Shown: positions 25,090 to 35,127, numbered from the stretch's first letter. The stretch: 51,721 nt of DNA from Syntrophobacteraceae bacterium (GCA_013314815.1 JABUEY010000009.1:1-51721), one strand, 5' to 3'. Translations and numbers: made by a program. Notes: generated from the sequence alone by a model not told the origin.

Positions 25090-27345
25090 ATGAAGATGCC
25101 GGAGGGAAAATGGATCAGGTATGGCGCCGCAGGGATGCTGGCACTCTTCGTGGTCGGGTTCATCGTGGGCGGCAGCCTGTGGCGGTCACGGGGATCTTCC
25201 GTTCACGATCATTCGGGTCATGTGTCGAACCTGTCCACTCACGAGGAGGTCGAAGCCTGGACGTGTTCCATGCATCCCCAGATCCGGCTCCCGGCACCCG
25301 GTAAATGCCCGATCTGCGGGATGGATCTCATCCCGGCCAGGAGAGAACCGGGAGCCGGTCCGGGGCAGCCATCGAGCCTGAGAGAAATCAGGCTCACCCC
25401 CTATGCCGAAAGGCTCGCGGCAATCGAGACTCACCCCGTTGAGCGAAAATTCGTCACCACCAGGGTCCGCATGGTGGGGAAAATAGAATACGACGAGACC
25501 CGAGTGGCCTTCATCACGGCATGGGTCCCTGGAAGAATCGACCGTCTTTTCGTGGACTTCACCGGCACCACGGTAAGAAAGGGCGATCCCATGGTTTCCC
25601 TTTACAGCCCGGAACTGCTTTCCACCCAGGTGGAGCTGTTGCAGGCTGTTCACGCCGGTCAGGGTGGCGGGCAGAGTCTCGTCATGCGGGAAACCAGCCA
25701 GTCCGCCGCGAATGCCGCTCGTGAAAGACTGCGGCTGTGGGGACTCCCTCCTCAGCAGATCACTGAGATCCTGAAGCGTGGAAAACCCTTGGAACATGTG
25801 CCCATCCCGGCTCCCATGAGCGGTGTGGTGGTGCGAAAAGACGCCCTCGAAGGCATGTACGTCCAGACGGGGACCCGCATCTACACGATAGCGGATCTGT
25901 CACATGTATGGGTCAGGCTGGATGCCTACGAATCCGATCTGGTCTGGATACAGAAAAACCAGGAGGTGGAATTCGAGGCCGAAGCCTATCCGGGGGAGAT
26001 CTTCAAGGGAACGGTCGATTTCATCGATCCGTTCCTCAACCCCGTTACGCGTACGGTCAGGGTGCGCCTCGATGCACGAAACCCCGACGGAAGACTGAAA
26101 CCGGACATGTTTGTTCATGCCGTACTCCGCTCGACCCTGGGGGATGATGGAAAAGCCTTTGTCCGTGATGGAGAAAAGGCAAAACCGCCCTTGGTCATTC
26201 CCGCGAGTGCACCTCTTCTTACGGGCAGGCGGGCGGTAGTCTATGTGGCCGTCCCCGATGCCCCGGGGACCTATGCTGGGCGCGAGATAGTGCTGGGTCC
26301 CAGGGCGGAGGATTATTACCTGGTGCGGCACGGGTTGAATGAAGGCGAACTTGTCGTCACCCACGGAAACTTCAAGATCGACAGTGCCGTGCAGATCCTT
26401 GCCCAGCCGAGCATGATGACCCCGGAAGGAGGCGGCGCAGGCGCGGAACACCGGCACGATTCCTCCGAGCGGGCGCACAGGCCGCCGGGGACTCCACCCA
26501 TGACGGTCCCCGATGCCTTCCTTCACCAGGTCAAGACTATCCAGGCCGCTTATGAAAAGGTTTCTCGATCCGTGGAATCCGGGGACCTCTCCGGAATCCG
26601 GAAGGAGTTCGCCTCGTTGGGAAAGAGTATCCGAAGTGCAGATCCATCGCTTCTTGCCGGCCATGCACACTTGCTCTGGATGGATCTGGTGATGCTGCTG
26701 GAAAACGACGCCATTCTGGGAAGTGAGGCTCGAAGCATCGCTGAAGCGAACCGGGCATTCCAGGCCCTGGATGCACACATGGATCGACTGCAGCGGGAGT
26801 TCGGCCTGGATCATCCTGCACATCCGCCGGGGAGAGTCCTTCCCGAAGAACCCGTTCCCAGGGCGTTTAAAGTACAGATGGGAGATGCTCTCAAGGCCTA
26901 CTTTGCGCTGCACGAATCACTGGCGGGCGACAGGTTCGCCGAAGCGATGGAAAATGCAAAGACCCTGGAAAAAGCGGTCCGGGCCGCCGACATGGGTCTT
27001 CTCCGGGGGAAGGTGCACGACACCTGGATGGAGAATTCATCCGGCCTGATAGAGGCACTCAGGGCGGCCGGGAAGTCCGAAGATCTGGAGAATCTTCGCA
27101 GGAGTTTTCTGCCTCTTTCGGAAATCATGGCCGTGGTTCTGCAGGATTTTGGTATCCACCCGGAACAGCCCGTCTACAGGATGCTTTGCCCCATGGCTTT
27201 TGAAGGAAAAGGCGCCACATGGCTTCAAAAGGACGGAGAAGTTCGCAATCCCTATTATGGAGCGGCCATGTTCCGTTGCGGGCAGGTGATCCGGACTTTC
27301 CACGTGAATTCGGGGGCGGCGCCGGAGGTGCATCGGCATGAATAA
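25090..27345 (+). CDS. RND efflux periplasmic adaptor (CusB-like) with metal-binding and DUF3347-like domains
   Basis: The 751-residue protein is nearly twice the size of CusB. After an N-terminal membrane anchor (about 9-32) comes a heavy-metal-binding domain, WTCSMHPQIRLPAPGKCPICGMDL (about 57-80, a Cys-x3-His/Cys-x2-Cys motif). The membrane-fusion core follows (VGKIEYDETRVAFITAWVPGRIDRL; ADLSHVWVRLDAYESDL; RTVRVRLDARNPDGRLKPDM), ending near 440. The C-terminal ~270 residues form two similar helical segments (about 475-590 and 605-700) like DUF3347, and a last motif YRMLCPMAFEGKGATWLQKD with GAAMFRCGQV. That motif is common in Cus-type proteins of Bacteroidetes. It likely hands Cu or Ag to the permease. 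It overlaps the permease gene by 8 bases. Confidence 0.88.
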   Translation: MKMPEGKWIRYGAAGMLALFVVGFIVGGSLWRSRGSSVHDHSGHVSNLSTHEEVEAWTCSMHPQIRLPAPGKCPICGMDLIPARREPGAGPGQPSSLREIRLTPYAERLAAIETHPVERKFVTTRVRMVGKIEYDETRVAFITAWVPGRIDRLFVDFTGTTVRKGDPMVSLYSPELLSTQVELLQAVHAGQGGGQSLVMRETSQSAANAARERLRLWGLPPQQITEILKRGKPLEHVPIPAPMSGVVVRKDALEGMYVQTGTRIYTIADLSHVWVRLDAYESDLVWIQKNQEVEFEAEAYPGEIFKGTVDFIDPFLNPVTRTVRVRLDARNPDGRLKPDMFVHAVLRSTLGDDGKAFVRDGEKAKPPLVIPASAPLLTGRRAVVYVAVPDAPGTYAGREIVLGPRAEDYYLVRHGLNEGELVVTHGNFKIDSAVQILAQPSMMTPEGGGAGAEHRHDSSERAHRPPGTPPMTVPDAFLHQVKTIQAAYEKVSRSVESGDLSGIRKEFASLGKSIRSADPSLLAGHAHLLWMDLVMLLENDAILGSEARSIAEANRAFQALDAHMDRLQREFGLDHPAHPPGRVLPEEPVPRAFKVQMGDALKAYFALHESLAGDRFAEAMENAKTLEKAVRAADMGLLRGKVHDTWMENSSGLIEALRAAGKSEDLENLRRSFLPLSEIMAVVLQDFGIHPEQPVYRMLCPMAFEGKGATWLQKDGEVRNPYYGAAMFRCGQVIRTFHVNSGAAPEVHRHE

Positions 27346-30300
27346 CTCCATGGGACCTGTCCCGCCGGGCCGGCCGGCGACTTCGGTCATTGACCGTATC
27401 ATTCGATTCTGTATCGAACTGAAGATCGTGGTCTATCTCATGATTCTCCTCTTCGTGGGCTGGGGTCTCATGGTGGCTCCTTTTGACTGGAAGATATGGG
27501 GTGTCCCCCGCAGTCCGGTGCCCGTGGATGCTATTCCCGACATCGGCGAGAACCAGCAGATCGTCTTTTCCGAATGGATGGGACGTTCTCCCCAGGACGT
27601 CGAAGATCAGGTCACCTACCCTCTGACGGTCTCATTGCTCGGCATTCCTGGTGTGAAGACCGTCCGAAGTTACTCCATGTTCGGATTTTCGACGGTATAC
27701 GTGATCTTTTACGAGGATATCGAATTCTACTGGTCCCGATCGAGAATACTGGAGAAGCTCAACAGCCTGCCCGCGGGAACTCTCCCCGCCGGGGTTCAGC
27801 CGGTTCTTGGACCGGATGCCACAGCTCTGGGCCAGGTCTTCTGGTATACCCTGGAAGGCCGGGATCCCGAAGGAAATCCCACGGGGGGATGGGACCTCCA
27901 CGAACTGCGGAGCATTCAGGACTGGTACGTTCGCTATGGGCTCCTTTCTGCCGAAGGGGTGAGCGAGGTGGCATCGGTGGGCGGTTTTGTCCGGGAATAC
28001 CAGATCGATGTGGACCCCAATGCCATGCGCGCTTACGGGGTGGGAATCGACGAGGTGTTCAAATCCGTTCAAATGTCCAACCTGGATGTGGGCGCGCGGA
28101 CCATCGAGATCAACCGAGTGGAGTACGTGATACGGGGTCTGGGGTTTATCAGGAACCTGGAGGATATCCGGGAAAACGTGATTACGTCCCGCGACAATGT
28201 GCCCGTCAGAGTCCGGGATGTAGCCAACGTGACTCTCGGCCCGGCTCTTCGGCGTGGAGTCCTGGACAAGGAAGGTGCCGAGGTGGTGGGAGGGGTTGTG
28301 GTGGTCCGGCACGGCGCAAACCCCCTTGCCACGATTCAGAATGTGAAAAACAAGATGGAAGAGATCGCTCCGGGCCTTCCGGGAAAAGTCCTGCCGGACG
28401 GTACGGTGAGCCGGGTGACGATCGTGCCGTTTTATGACCGAACCGAACTCATCTATGAGACTCTTGGAACGCTTTATTCCGCGCTTTCCGCACAAATCCT
28501 CGTGACGATCATCGTGGTCCTGGTCATCGTCTCCCATCTTCGAAGCTCCCTGCTCATCTCGGGGCTGCTGCCTCTGGCTGTGCTCATGACTTTCATCGCC
28601 ATGAAGATCTTCGGGGTGGATGCCAATATCGTAGCACTCTCGGGCATCGCCATCGCCATCGGCACCATGGTGGACATGGGCATCATTATCTGTGAGAATA
28701 TCCTCAGGCGCTTGGATGAAGCCGACCCGGAGGATCGCCGAATCGACGTGATCTTTCGGGCTGCCAGTGAAGTGGGAAGCGCTGTGCTGACTGCCGTGGC
28801 GACCACCGTGGTGAGTTTCCTTCCCGTGTTCACCATGATCGAGGCCGAAGGAAAGCTCTTCAAACCTTTGGCCTTTACCAAGACCTTTGCCTTGATCGCT
28901 TCCGTGATCGTCGCCCTTACCGTCATCCCCGCCCTTGCCCACCTGTTTTTCAGCACAAAAGGCCGGAATCGCCGGGTGCCCTCCCTCGTTCGGCTGTTCG
29001 CCTGGGTGGCCTTGACAGGGCTCGGGATCTTCCTGGTTTTCAAGACATCCTTCTGGCTGGGAAGCATCGTTATCTTGACCGGCCTTTACCACCTGGCCGA
29101 AAGATGGATTCCCACGCGCTTCAGAGAAGAAATCGCCCGGATGTTTCCGTGGGCCGTCGTCTTCCTCGTCACGCTCCTGCTGACCTACCACTGGCTGCCT
29201 CTTGGTCCGTCCGCGGGCAGCTTCAAAAATTTCGTCTTTGTTGTAGCCGTCACAGGAGGCCTGCTGGGAATATTCCAGGTTTACCGGCTGGCCTACGCCC
29301 CCGTGCTTCGGTGGTGTCTGTCTCACAAGGCCGCTTTTCTCAGTATTCCACTGTGTTTGATCTTCCTGGGAGCCATGATATGGCAGGGTTTTGAGACCTT
29401 CTTCGGCTGGCTGCCGCAGGTGGTACGGGAGACCAGGCTTGTGGCCGCCGTTGAAAGAAGTTTTCCGGGGCCCGGGAGGGAGTTCATGCCGCCGCTTGAT
29501 GAAGGGTCCTACTTCTATATGCCCACGGTGATGCCCCACGCTTCCATAGCCGAGGCGTACGATATTCTCCAGAAGCAGGATATTGCCATATCGGGCATCC
29601 CGGAAGTTGAATCGGTGGTTGGTAAGCTGGGAAGAGTCGAATCGCCCCTGGATCCGGCTCCCATTTCGATGTTCGAGACAGTCATCCAGTACAGGAGCGA
29701 GTACTTGGCGGATCGGAGCGGAAACCGCCTGAGATTTCGGTTCGATTCCGGCGCCATCGATCTGTTTCGAAATGAAAGGGGAGTCCCCGTCCCGGCTCTG
29801 GACGGCAGGCCTTACATGGTTCGAGGGCGGTTTGCCAGGGACGAAGAGGGGCGCCTGATCCCGGATTCACGGGGTATTCCGTTTCGCCTGTGGCGTCCTT
29901 CCCTGGATCCGGAACTCAACCCGGATCGGGAGGCCTGGCCGGGGATTCGAAGACCGGACGATATCTGGGAGCAGATCGTGGCTGTAGCCGAAGTGCCGGG
30001 TGCGACTTCCGCTCCCAGGCTTCAGCCCATCGCGGCACGGATTGTGATGCTGCAGAGCGGGATGAGGGCCCCCATGGGAGTGAAGATCAAGGGCCCCGAT
30101 CTTGAATCCATTGAAAGTATCGGGCTCCAGATCGAGCAGCAGCTCAAGAACGTCCCGTCCGTGGAACCCGCTACCGTACTGGCCGACCGGATTGTTGGAA
30201 AACCTTATCTCGAGATCGTCATCGATCGCAGGGCCATTGCCCGCTATGGAATCAACCTCCAGCAGGTGCAGGATGTCATCGAGGTGGCCATCGGAGGCAG

Positions 30301-31270
30301 GCAGATGACCACCACGGTCGAAGGGCGTGAACGCTATCCGGTGCGCGTCAGGTACCCGCGCGAACTTCGAGACGACATGGAATCCCTCGGGCGGATCCTC
30401 ATCCCGGGTCCTGGCGGGAATACCCAGATTCCGCTCTCCCAGCTGGCGGATATCCGATATGTTCGAGGCCCGCAGATGATCAGGGCTGAAGACACCTTTC
30501 TGGTCGGATATGTCATCTTCGACAAGAAACCGGGCCATGCCGAAGTGGACGTGGTCGAAGAGGCGCAGGCACATCTGCTCGGCAAGATCGGCAGCGGCGA
30601 ACTGAAGATACCGGCCGGAGTGAGCTACGCGTTTGCGGGGAGCTACGAAAACCAGATCCGCGCCCAGAAGACACTGCTTGTCGTTCTGCCCCTGTCTCTT
30701 TTCATCATCTTCATCATCCTTTATCTGCACTTCCGTACGACCCTTACCACATTCATGGTGTTCTCGGGCATCCTGGTGGCGTGGTCGGGCGGCTTCCTGT
30801 TGATCTGGCTCTACGGTCAGCCCTGGTTTCTCGATTTTTCCGTCTTTGGTGTCTCGATGAGAGAACTGTTCCAGGTGCACACGATCAACCTCAGCGTCGC
30901 CATATGGGTGGGGTTTCTCGCCCTGTTCGGTATTGCCACCGATGACGGCGTTCTCATGGCCACCTGCCTGGATGACAGCTTTGCCGCGCGCGAGCCGGAA
31001 ACCGTCGAGGAGTTGAGGGAGGCTGTAATGGCCGGGGCGCTGCGCCGCATTCGTCCGGCCCTCATGACCACGGCCACGACCATTGTGGCTCTCCTCCCCG
31101 TCCTGACTTCCACAGGGCGTGGAGCGGATATCATGGTCCCCATGGCCATACCTTCCTTCGGCGGAATGCTGGTTGCGAGCATCACCGTTCTGGTGGTGCC
31201 GGTGCTGTATTGCGCAAGGGAGGAGTGGAAACTCAGAGCGAGAGATTCGATGCGTGCGCGTGAAGGCTGA
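27338..31270 (+). CDS. Heavy-metal efflux RND permease (CusA-like), enlarged
   Basis: The 1310-residue protein has the RND layout: N-terminal PVDAIPDIGENQQIVFSEWMGRSPQDVEDQ (about 60-90), two large periplasmic loops, and twelve core membrane helices. The helix-4 motif IAIGTMVDMGIIICEN has the essential Asp at the position of CusA Asp405. Helix 10 is GIATDDGVLMATCLDD, and helix 11 has RPALMTTATTIVALLP, without the Lys of CusA at that point. It is about 260 residues longer than CusA: there is an insert with about four extra hydrophobic helices between the two halves (about 535-660) and a larger second periplasmic loop (about 790-870). It probably exports Cu(I)/Ag(I) or related metals, though the substrate is not certain. 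Confidence 0.9.
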   Translation: MNNSMGPVPPGRPATSVIDRIIRFCIELKIVVYLMILLFVGWGLMVAPFDWKIWGVPRSPVPVDAIPDIGENQQIVFSEWMGRSPQDVEDQVTYPLTVSLLGIPGVKTVRSYSMFGFSTVYVIFYEDIEFYWSRSRILEKLNSLPAGTLPAGVQPVLGPDATALGQVFWYTLEGRDPEGNPTGGWDLHELRSIQDWYVRYGLLSAEGVSEVASVGGFVREYQIDVDPNAMRAYGVGIDEVFKSVQMSNLDVGARTIEINRVEYVIRGLGFIRNLEDIRENVITSRDNVPVRVRDVANVTLGPALRRGVLDKEGAEVVGGVVVVRHGANPLATIQNVKNKMEEIAPGLPGKVLPDGTVSRVTIVPFYDRTELIYETLGTLYSALSAQILVTIIVVLVIVSHLRSSLLISGLLPLAVLMTFIAMKIFGVDANIVALSGIAIAIGTMVDMGIIICENILRRLDEADPEDRRIDVIFRAASEVGSAVLTAVATTVVSFLPVFTMIEAEGKLFKPLAFTKTFALIASVIVALTVIPALAHLFFSTKGRNRRVPSLVRLFAWVALTGLGIFLVFKTSFWLGSIVILTGLYHLAERWIPTRFREEIARMFPWAVVFLVTLLLTYHWLPLGPSAGSFKNFVFVVAVTGGLLGIFQVYRLAYAPVLRWCLSHKAAFLSIPLCLIFLGAMIWQGFETFFGWLPQVVRETRLVAAVERSFPGPGREFMPPLDEGSYFYMPTVMPHASIAEAYDILQKQDIAISGIPEVESVVGKLGRVESPLDPAPISMFETVIQYRSEYLADRSGNRLRFRFDSGAIDLFRNERGVPVPALDGRPYMVRGRFARDEEGRLIPDSRGIPFRLWRPSLDPELNPDREAWPGIRRPDDIWEQIVAVAEVPGATSAPRLQPIAARIVMLQSGMRAPMGVKIKGPDLESIESIGLQIEQQLKNVPSVEPATVLADRIVGKPYLEIVIDRRAIARYGINLQQVQDVIEVAIGGRQMTTTVEGRERYPVRVRYPRELRDDMESLGRILIPGPGGNTQIPLSQLADIRYVRGPQMIRAEDTFLVGYVIFDKKPGHAEVDVVEEAQAHLLGKIGSGELKIPAGVSYAFAGSYENQIRAQKTLLVVLPLSLFIIFIILYLHFRTTLTTFMVFSGILVAWSGGFLLIWLYGQPWFLDFSVFGVSMRELFQVHTINLSVAIWVGFLALFGIATDDGVLMATCLDDSFAAREPETVEELREAVMAGALRRIRPALMTTATTIVALLPVLTSTGRGADIMVPMAIPSFGGMLVASITVLVVPVLYCAREEWKLRARDSMRAREG

Positions 31271-31344
31271 TGCCCCGGGTCCGTACGACCGATCGTTCGA
31301 CCGCCGGTCCATCCACCGGAATGGAAAGCCCGTTCCACCTGTTT

Positions 31345-32679
31345 TCAGTTCGTGAGTTCCACACCCACCAGCGGTTCGAGCCGAGCCAGAGCCTTGCGGA
31401 AATCTGCCAGGGATTCATAATACTTGAGCTGGTAATTCAGCAGGGTGGATTCTGTGTCCAGGAGAGTAAGGAAATCCACCAGGCCGACCCTGTAGGAAGC
31501 CAGTGCCGATTCCAGGGAGAGGGATGCCTGCGGAAGGACGGTTGTCTTGTAGAGCCTTACGAGCTCCTCCGAGGTCTTCACCATGGTGTAGGCGTCCCTC
31601 ACATTGTATTGAAGAGTGGACGCCACACTTTCCTTCTGCTCCTGTGCACTTGCCAGTTCGAGCCTGGCGCTCTGAAGCAGCGGATGTTGTTTCCGCCAGA
31701 AGTAAAGTGGTACCTTGACGCTCAGCATCAGCCCGTACATCTCCGGCATGTCTTTTCGATCCGTGACACTGGCACTGACGGCAAAATCGGGATAGTATTG
31801 TCTTTCAGCGAGCTTCACGTTGTGCCGGTTCCGCTCCAACTCCTGTTCCTGCATATTCATACCGGGTGAATTCTTCAATGCCATCTGGTGCAGTTCCTCG
31901 AGGGAATAGGGCAGCTCAGCTTTTCCCAGGTCGATGGGCCTTCCCAGGGGCGTATCGCGTGGGCGATAAAGCAGGTCGTTGAGGAGCGCCTCAGTGACTT
32001 TTCGCCGCTGTTCCAGGACGAGACCCCTGTCGGTGAGCTTCGAAATTTCCACCTGGGCTTTCAGGATATCCTGTTGGGCCGCCTGTCCGACGCGGTATTT
32101 TGCGTCGACTACCTCCGCCAGTTCCTTCAGCAGCAGCTTGTTCTCCTCCAATACCTCGATGGATTTGTGGATCAGGTAATAGTCATAATAAGCCTGCTTC
32201 ACCTCGGCGATTACCTGCCTGCGTCTCTGCTCGTAGCCCCACCACTGCACCTCGGCTTCCGAGGAGGCGATCTTTCCCTTGAGTCCGAGCTTGCCGGGGA
32301 AAGGCACCTCCTGCATGATCCTGTAGGTGCGTCCCGACGACGGATCCCCTTCCTGAAGCTGGAATGGATTGGGATCTCCCATGGTTTCAAATGAGAGTAC
32401 CGGGTCGGGAAGGGTCCTTTCCGCGGTTACCTTTGAGCGACCGGCTTCAGCGGCATTGCGGAAGGCCTTGATCGACGGATTGCGTTCGAGTGCTTCATTC
32501 ACCAGACCCTCGAGTCTCACTTCACTTGTCGGCCTGGATGAGTTGACGACATCCTTTCTCTCTTCACCCTGACGGGAGGATTCCTGAGTGCCGCCAGGCG
32601 ACAGGCCGTGAAAGCAGACGACTGCGGCGAAGAACAGAACTCCCACGAGTATTTGTGTGATTCCGGGTATCGTTTTCAT
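31345..32679 (-). CDS. TolC-family outer-membrane efflux protein (CusC-like)
   Basis: I start at ATG 32679 (444 residues), which has AGAAAGGA upstream; a start 16 codons earlier adds atypical sequence. A signal peptide spans about 1-30. Two outer-membrane-efflux repeats follow (about 65-240 and 260-440), with long alternating helices and the opening LVNEALERNPSIKAFRNAAEAGRSKVTAERTLPDP, reduced here to the family's NPsi motif. It faces the permease gene end to end, 74 bases apart, instead of belonging to the same transcript. It is the probable outer-membrane partner of the adaptor-permease pair. Confidence 0.88.
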   Translation of the reverse strand: MKTIPGITQILVGVLFFAAVVCFHGLSPGGTQESSRQGEERKDVVNSSRPTSEVRLEGLVNEALERNPSIKAFRNAAEAGRSKVTAERTLPDPVLSFETMGDPNPFQLQEGDPSSGRTYRIMQEVPFPGKLGLKGKIASSEAEVQWWGYEQRRRQVIAEVKQAYYDYYLIHKSIEVLEENKLLLKELAEVVDAKYRVGQAAQQDILKAQVEISKLTDRGLVLEQRRKVTEALLNDLLYRPRDTPLGRPIDLGKAELPYSLEELHQMALKNSPGMNMQEQELERNRHNVKLAERQYYPDFAVSASVTDRKDMPEMYGLMLSVKVPLYFWRKQHPLLQSARLELASAQEQKESVASTLQYNVRDAYTMVKTSEELVRLYKTTVLPQASLSLESALASYRVGLVDFLTLLDTESTLLNYQLKYYESLADFRKALARLEPLVGVELTN

Positions 32680-33366
32680 GGTTCCTTTCTCCGTTTGCGT
32701 TTCGATACAAAGCGGCCAGGCTGGCAAAAGGAAGCTTATCTATATTCCTATCATGAATTCATGACGTGGGTGAAACAAACTGATCCCTTCTTTTTCAAGA
32801 AGTTTTTCTTGCGGGTTTTCTTGCGGGCAACTCCATACTCCTCGTCTCCAGCAGTTGTTCGCGCTGGACTGTTCCGCGCTCACCGGTCGTTATATTCAGG
32901 TCGAAAGGATCCGGAAATGATGGTTCTTCCGGAAAACACTGACCCAAACAGTTGTCGCCCATAAGTGGAATACACCCACAACAGCTGCCGAGATGCTTTT
33001 CCCTGGTGACGGAGGATTCGACGGTTTTCCCGGTAAATCCTCCGACCGCGCCCTGTTTGTGATGCCATACTCGCTGCACTGGATTTGATGTTACACCGAC
33101 GTTCAGCGTACCGTTGAGTCTGCCTGCCATTACGTGGTTTCAAAATCGGACAATGGCAGGCTGCAGGGGCGAAAAATCTTTCGCCCCTACCATCGCGGCA
33201 ACGTCCGGGGCAACTCCTGCAGGCACATCGAAGACAGTGTTCTCCAAATTGTACGGGGTTTGCATTGTGAGCCCGTGACGAAAGGGAAGGGGGGAAGAAA
33301 GACCTTGCCGTTCAGCAAGGACGGACCCGCCGGGAGGTGATCTTTGCGTGGACGGCGCAGGGGCAG
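32680..33366. other. Intergenic region holding repeat copy B
   Basis: The 687 bases between the TolC-like gene and the DUF6600 gene hold no intact gene. Repeat copy B (32993-33273, minus orientation) fills the middle. The remainder shows nothing I can interpret. Confidence 0.5.
32993..33273 (-). pseudogene. Dispersed repeat copy B: hairpin plus GIY-YIG nuclease relic
   Basis: The minus-strand copy is nearly identical to 39879-40162 over about 280 bases. It has the 10-bp hairpin AGGGGCGAAA-AATC-TTTCGCCCCT at 33165-33188. The relic begins with ATG at 33130 and reads MAGRLNGTLNVGVTSNPV, then QRVWHHKQGAVGGFTGK, which are GIY-YIG landmarks. It then jumps directly to ESSVTREKH, missing the segment in between. 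Translation continues into unrelated sequence. Confidence 0.7.
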
Positions 33367-35127
33367 TCAGCGAACAACTTCGGGTTTCGCGTTGTTCCGG
33401 GAGCGCGTGGCAGGTGTGGTCTCTCGCTGTGGTCCCGGGCCTCCCGGTCTGCGAACCATCCCTCCGCTCCCGGTCTTCAACGGCGCCTTCATGAACCGCA
33501 CTCTTTCTTCGGGCAGATCTACTTCCGCGGGTGACACCATCCTGTCTGTCAGTTCCACGGGCAGCGCCTTCAAGGCGGGCAGGACGGGGCCGGGTTCGGC
33601 CGAGTCGATTTGCTGCATGATCGAAACCGCGGACAGATCGGATGCCTGTACAGCCATACCGTAATTGAAGAGGATTTTGTCCACCGTTTTTCGATGAGGC
33701 CGCCTGCCAGCATAGGTGCTGGAGAATTCATACTTCTCCTTCCTGCTGGAAAAGCCGGGAATGACCATTTCATTCACGAAGGGAGCAACATGGAATCCGG
33801 CGGAACGCGAGTTGCGGCTTGCGCTCCGGAAACCAGCTGCTGCATAGTTCTTCGCGCCGTAGAAAGAACCGGAATCGACGGTCACGGCACCGTTTATGAA
33901 TCGATATCTTCGGGAGTCGATGTTTATGAGCGGGGCATCGCCGATGGGTATGGAACGGGGACCCCAGGGCACGTGGGTGTAGTACGGTTCCAGGGGAGCC
34001 AGCGGTACCCAGCCTGCACGGTTCGAAGACGCAATCCATGCAACCCGCCCCGGGTACCATTCCGGGCCGACTGCTGATAAGGATCCCCGAGTCTCCTCTC
34101 CGGACGCATCTGCGGGGGGCGCCCAGAACCAGGCAGGCCCCACCTGGACCCAGTTGCCGTAGTGATGAGTCACATACCCGAACGGCTCGCAGGGAACCCA
34201 GCAGTGGTCCCCGTAATATACCGTCCACCGGCCGGCGGTAAAGGGTGCCCACCCGGATCCTGCATCTGCCGCTGGCCGCCAGAAAAGGCGGTAGTCTCCT
34301 TCATAATACACCTTCTCCCACCTGCCGTATCCCTCCAGTATACAGGCATCTTCTGAAAAATCCGCTGGCAGGCACTTGGCCGATAGGCCGCCCGATCGAG
34401 TTCGTTCAGCCCAGAAGCCTTCACGCTCACGATCCCATTCATCCCACCTCCTGTCGATCTCGGCGCTTCCCACCCGCACTCTTTCTCGATCCGCAATGAG
34501 TGACAGCGGTCCGGCGGCGATACCGTATTTCATGTGACCCGCTTCGTGGATGAATTCAACGCGGCCTGCCAGGACCAGGATCTCGAGGGCATGATCGCCT
34601 ACATACAGATCGAAGGAGACATCCGGGGAGGCGACAACAAAACCGAAAGGAGTGGATGCCTTCACGAGGGTCTTTACGCTTCGGTTGTGAAAACAGGCCA
34701 CGCCCGACGCCACATCCACGAAGGCAAGGTCCCCGTTGAGAGCGATCGCCTGGATTTGAGTGCTGCCTCCCGTTCTGACCTGGATATTGCCGGGGATTTT
34801 CAATTCCACGCGGGAATCCCTGTCGGAGTACAGGGCATCGAAGAGTGCGAAGGGCGTATCCGCCGGGCTGAGAACCCAGTCGTCGAGTTCAGAAACGAAG
34901 CGCAGCAGAGTGCCCTCGACGTGGGATATGCGGCCGACCAGCAAAGGCTTCTTCACAGTTTGTTGAAACTCGCCTGCCTGCCGGGCATGGCCTGATTCGC
35001 AAAGCAACACGGTCATAAGAGTGACAGCTACAAGAAAGATCCCGTGCGCCCGGTCGGTTCCACCCGGCCTTGTCCTGCGCGGCACGATTTCCGGCATCTG
35101 AGTTCCCTCGTCTGAGACACGGTGCAT
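33367..35127 (-). CDS. Exported FecR-domain / DUF6600 protein
   Basis: The 586-residue protein starts at ATG 35127 behind GGAGGAAG; a second start at 35097 with GAGGG is possible. A signal peptide ends near residue 49. A FecR-like domain follows (about 60-215: VGRISHVEGTLLRFV, WVLSPADTPFALFDALYSDRDSRVEL, AFVDVASG, FGFVVASPDVSFDLYV). The central part (about 260-400) is rich in Trp and Tyr with repeated 'GRWxxYYGDHCWVPCEPFGYVTHHYGNW'-type blocks typical of DUF6600. The C-terminus is low-complexity and Arg/Pro-rich. Although it has a FecR-like fold, no sigma factor gene accompanies it, so an anti-sigma role is not supported. I infer an envelope or surface structural protein of unknown function. 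Confidence 0.82.
   Translation of the reverse strand: MHRVSDEGTQMPEIVPRRTRPGGTDRAHGIFLVAVTLMTVLLCESGHARQAGEFQQTVKKPLLVGRISHVEGTLLRFVSELDDWVLSPADTPFALFDALYSDRDSRVELKIPGNIQVRTGGSTQIQAIALNGDLAFVDVASGVACFHNRSVKTLVKASTPFGFVVASPDVSFDLYVGDHALEILVLAGRVEFIHEAGHMKYGIAAGPLSLIADRERVRVGSAEIDRRWDEWDREREGFWAERTRSGGLSAKCLPADFSEDACILEGYGRWEKVYYEGDYRLFWRPAADAGSGWAPFTAGRWTVYYGDHCWVPCEPFGYVTHHYGNWVQVGPAWFWAPPADASGEETRGSLSAVGPEWYPGRVAWIASSNRAGWVPLAPLEPYYTHVPWGPRSIPIGDAPLINIDSRRYRFINGAVTVDSGSFYGAKNYAAAGFRSASRNSRSAGFHVAPFVNEMVIPGFSSRKEKYEFSSTYAGRRPHRKTVDKILFNYGMAVQASDLSAVSIMQQIDSAEPGPVLPALKALPVELTDRMVSPAEVDLPEERVRFMKAPLKTGSGGMVRRPGGPGPQRETTPATRSRNNAKPEVVR

Noticed and set aside
27632-29539. Long minus-strand frame opposite the RND permease
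   Set aside because: His/Asp-rich antisense frame without start signal or domain; the permease is unambiguous.
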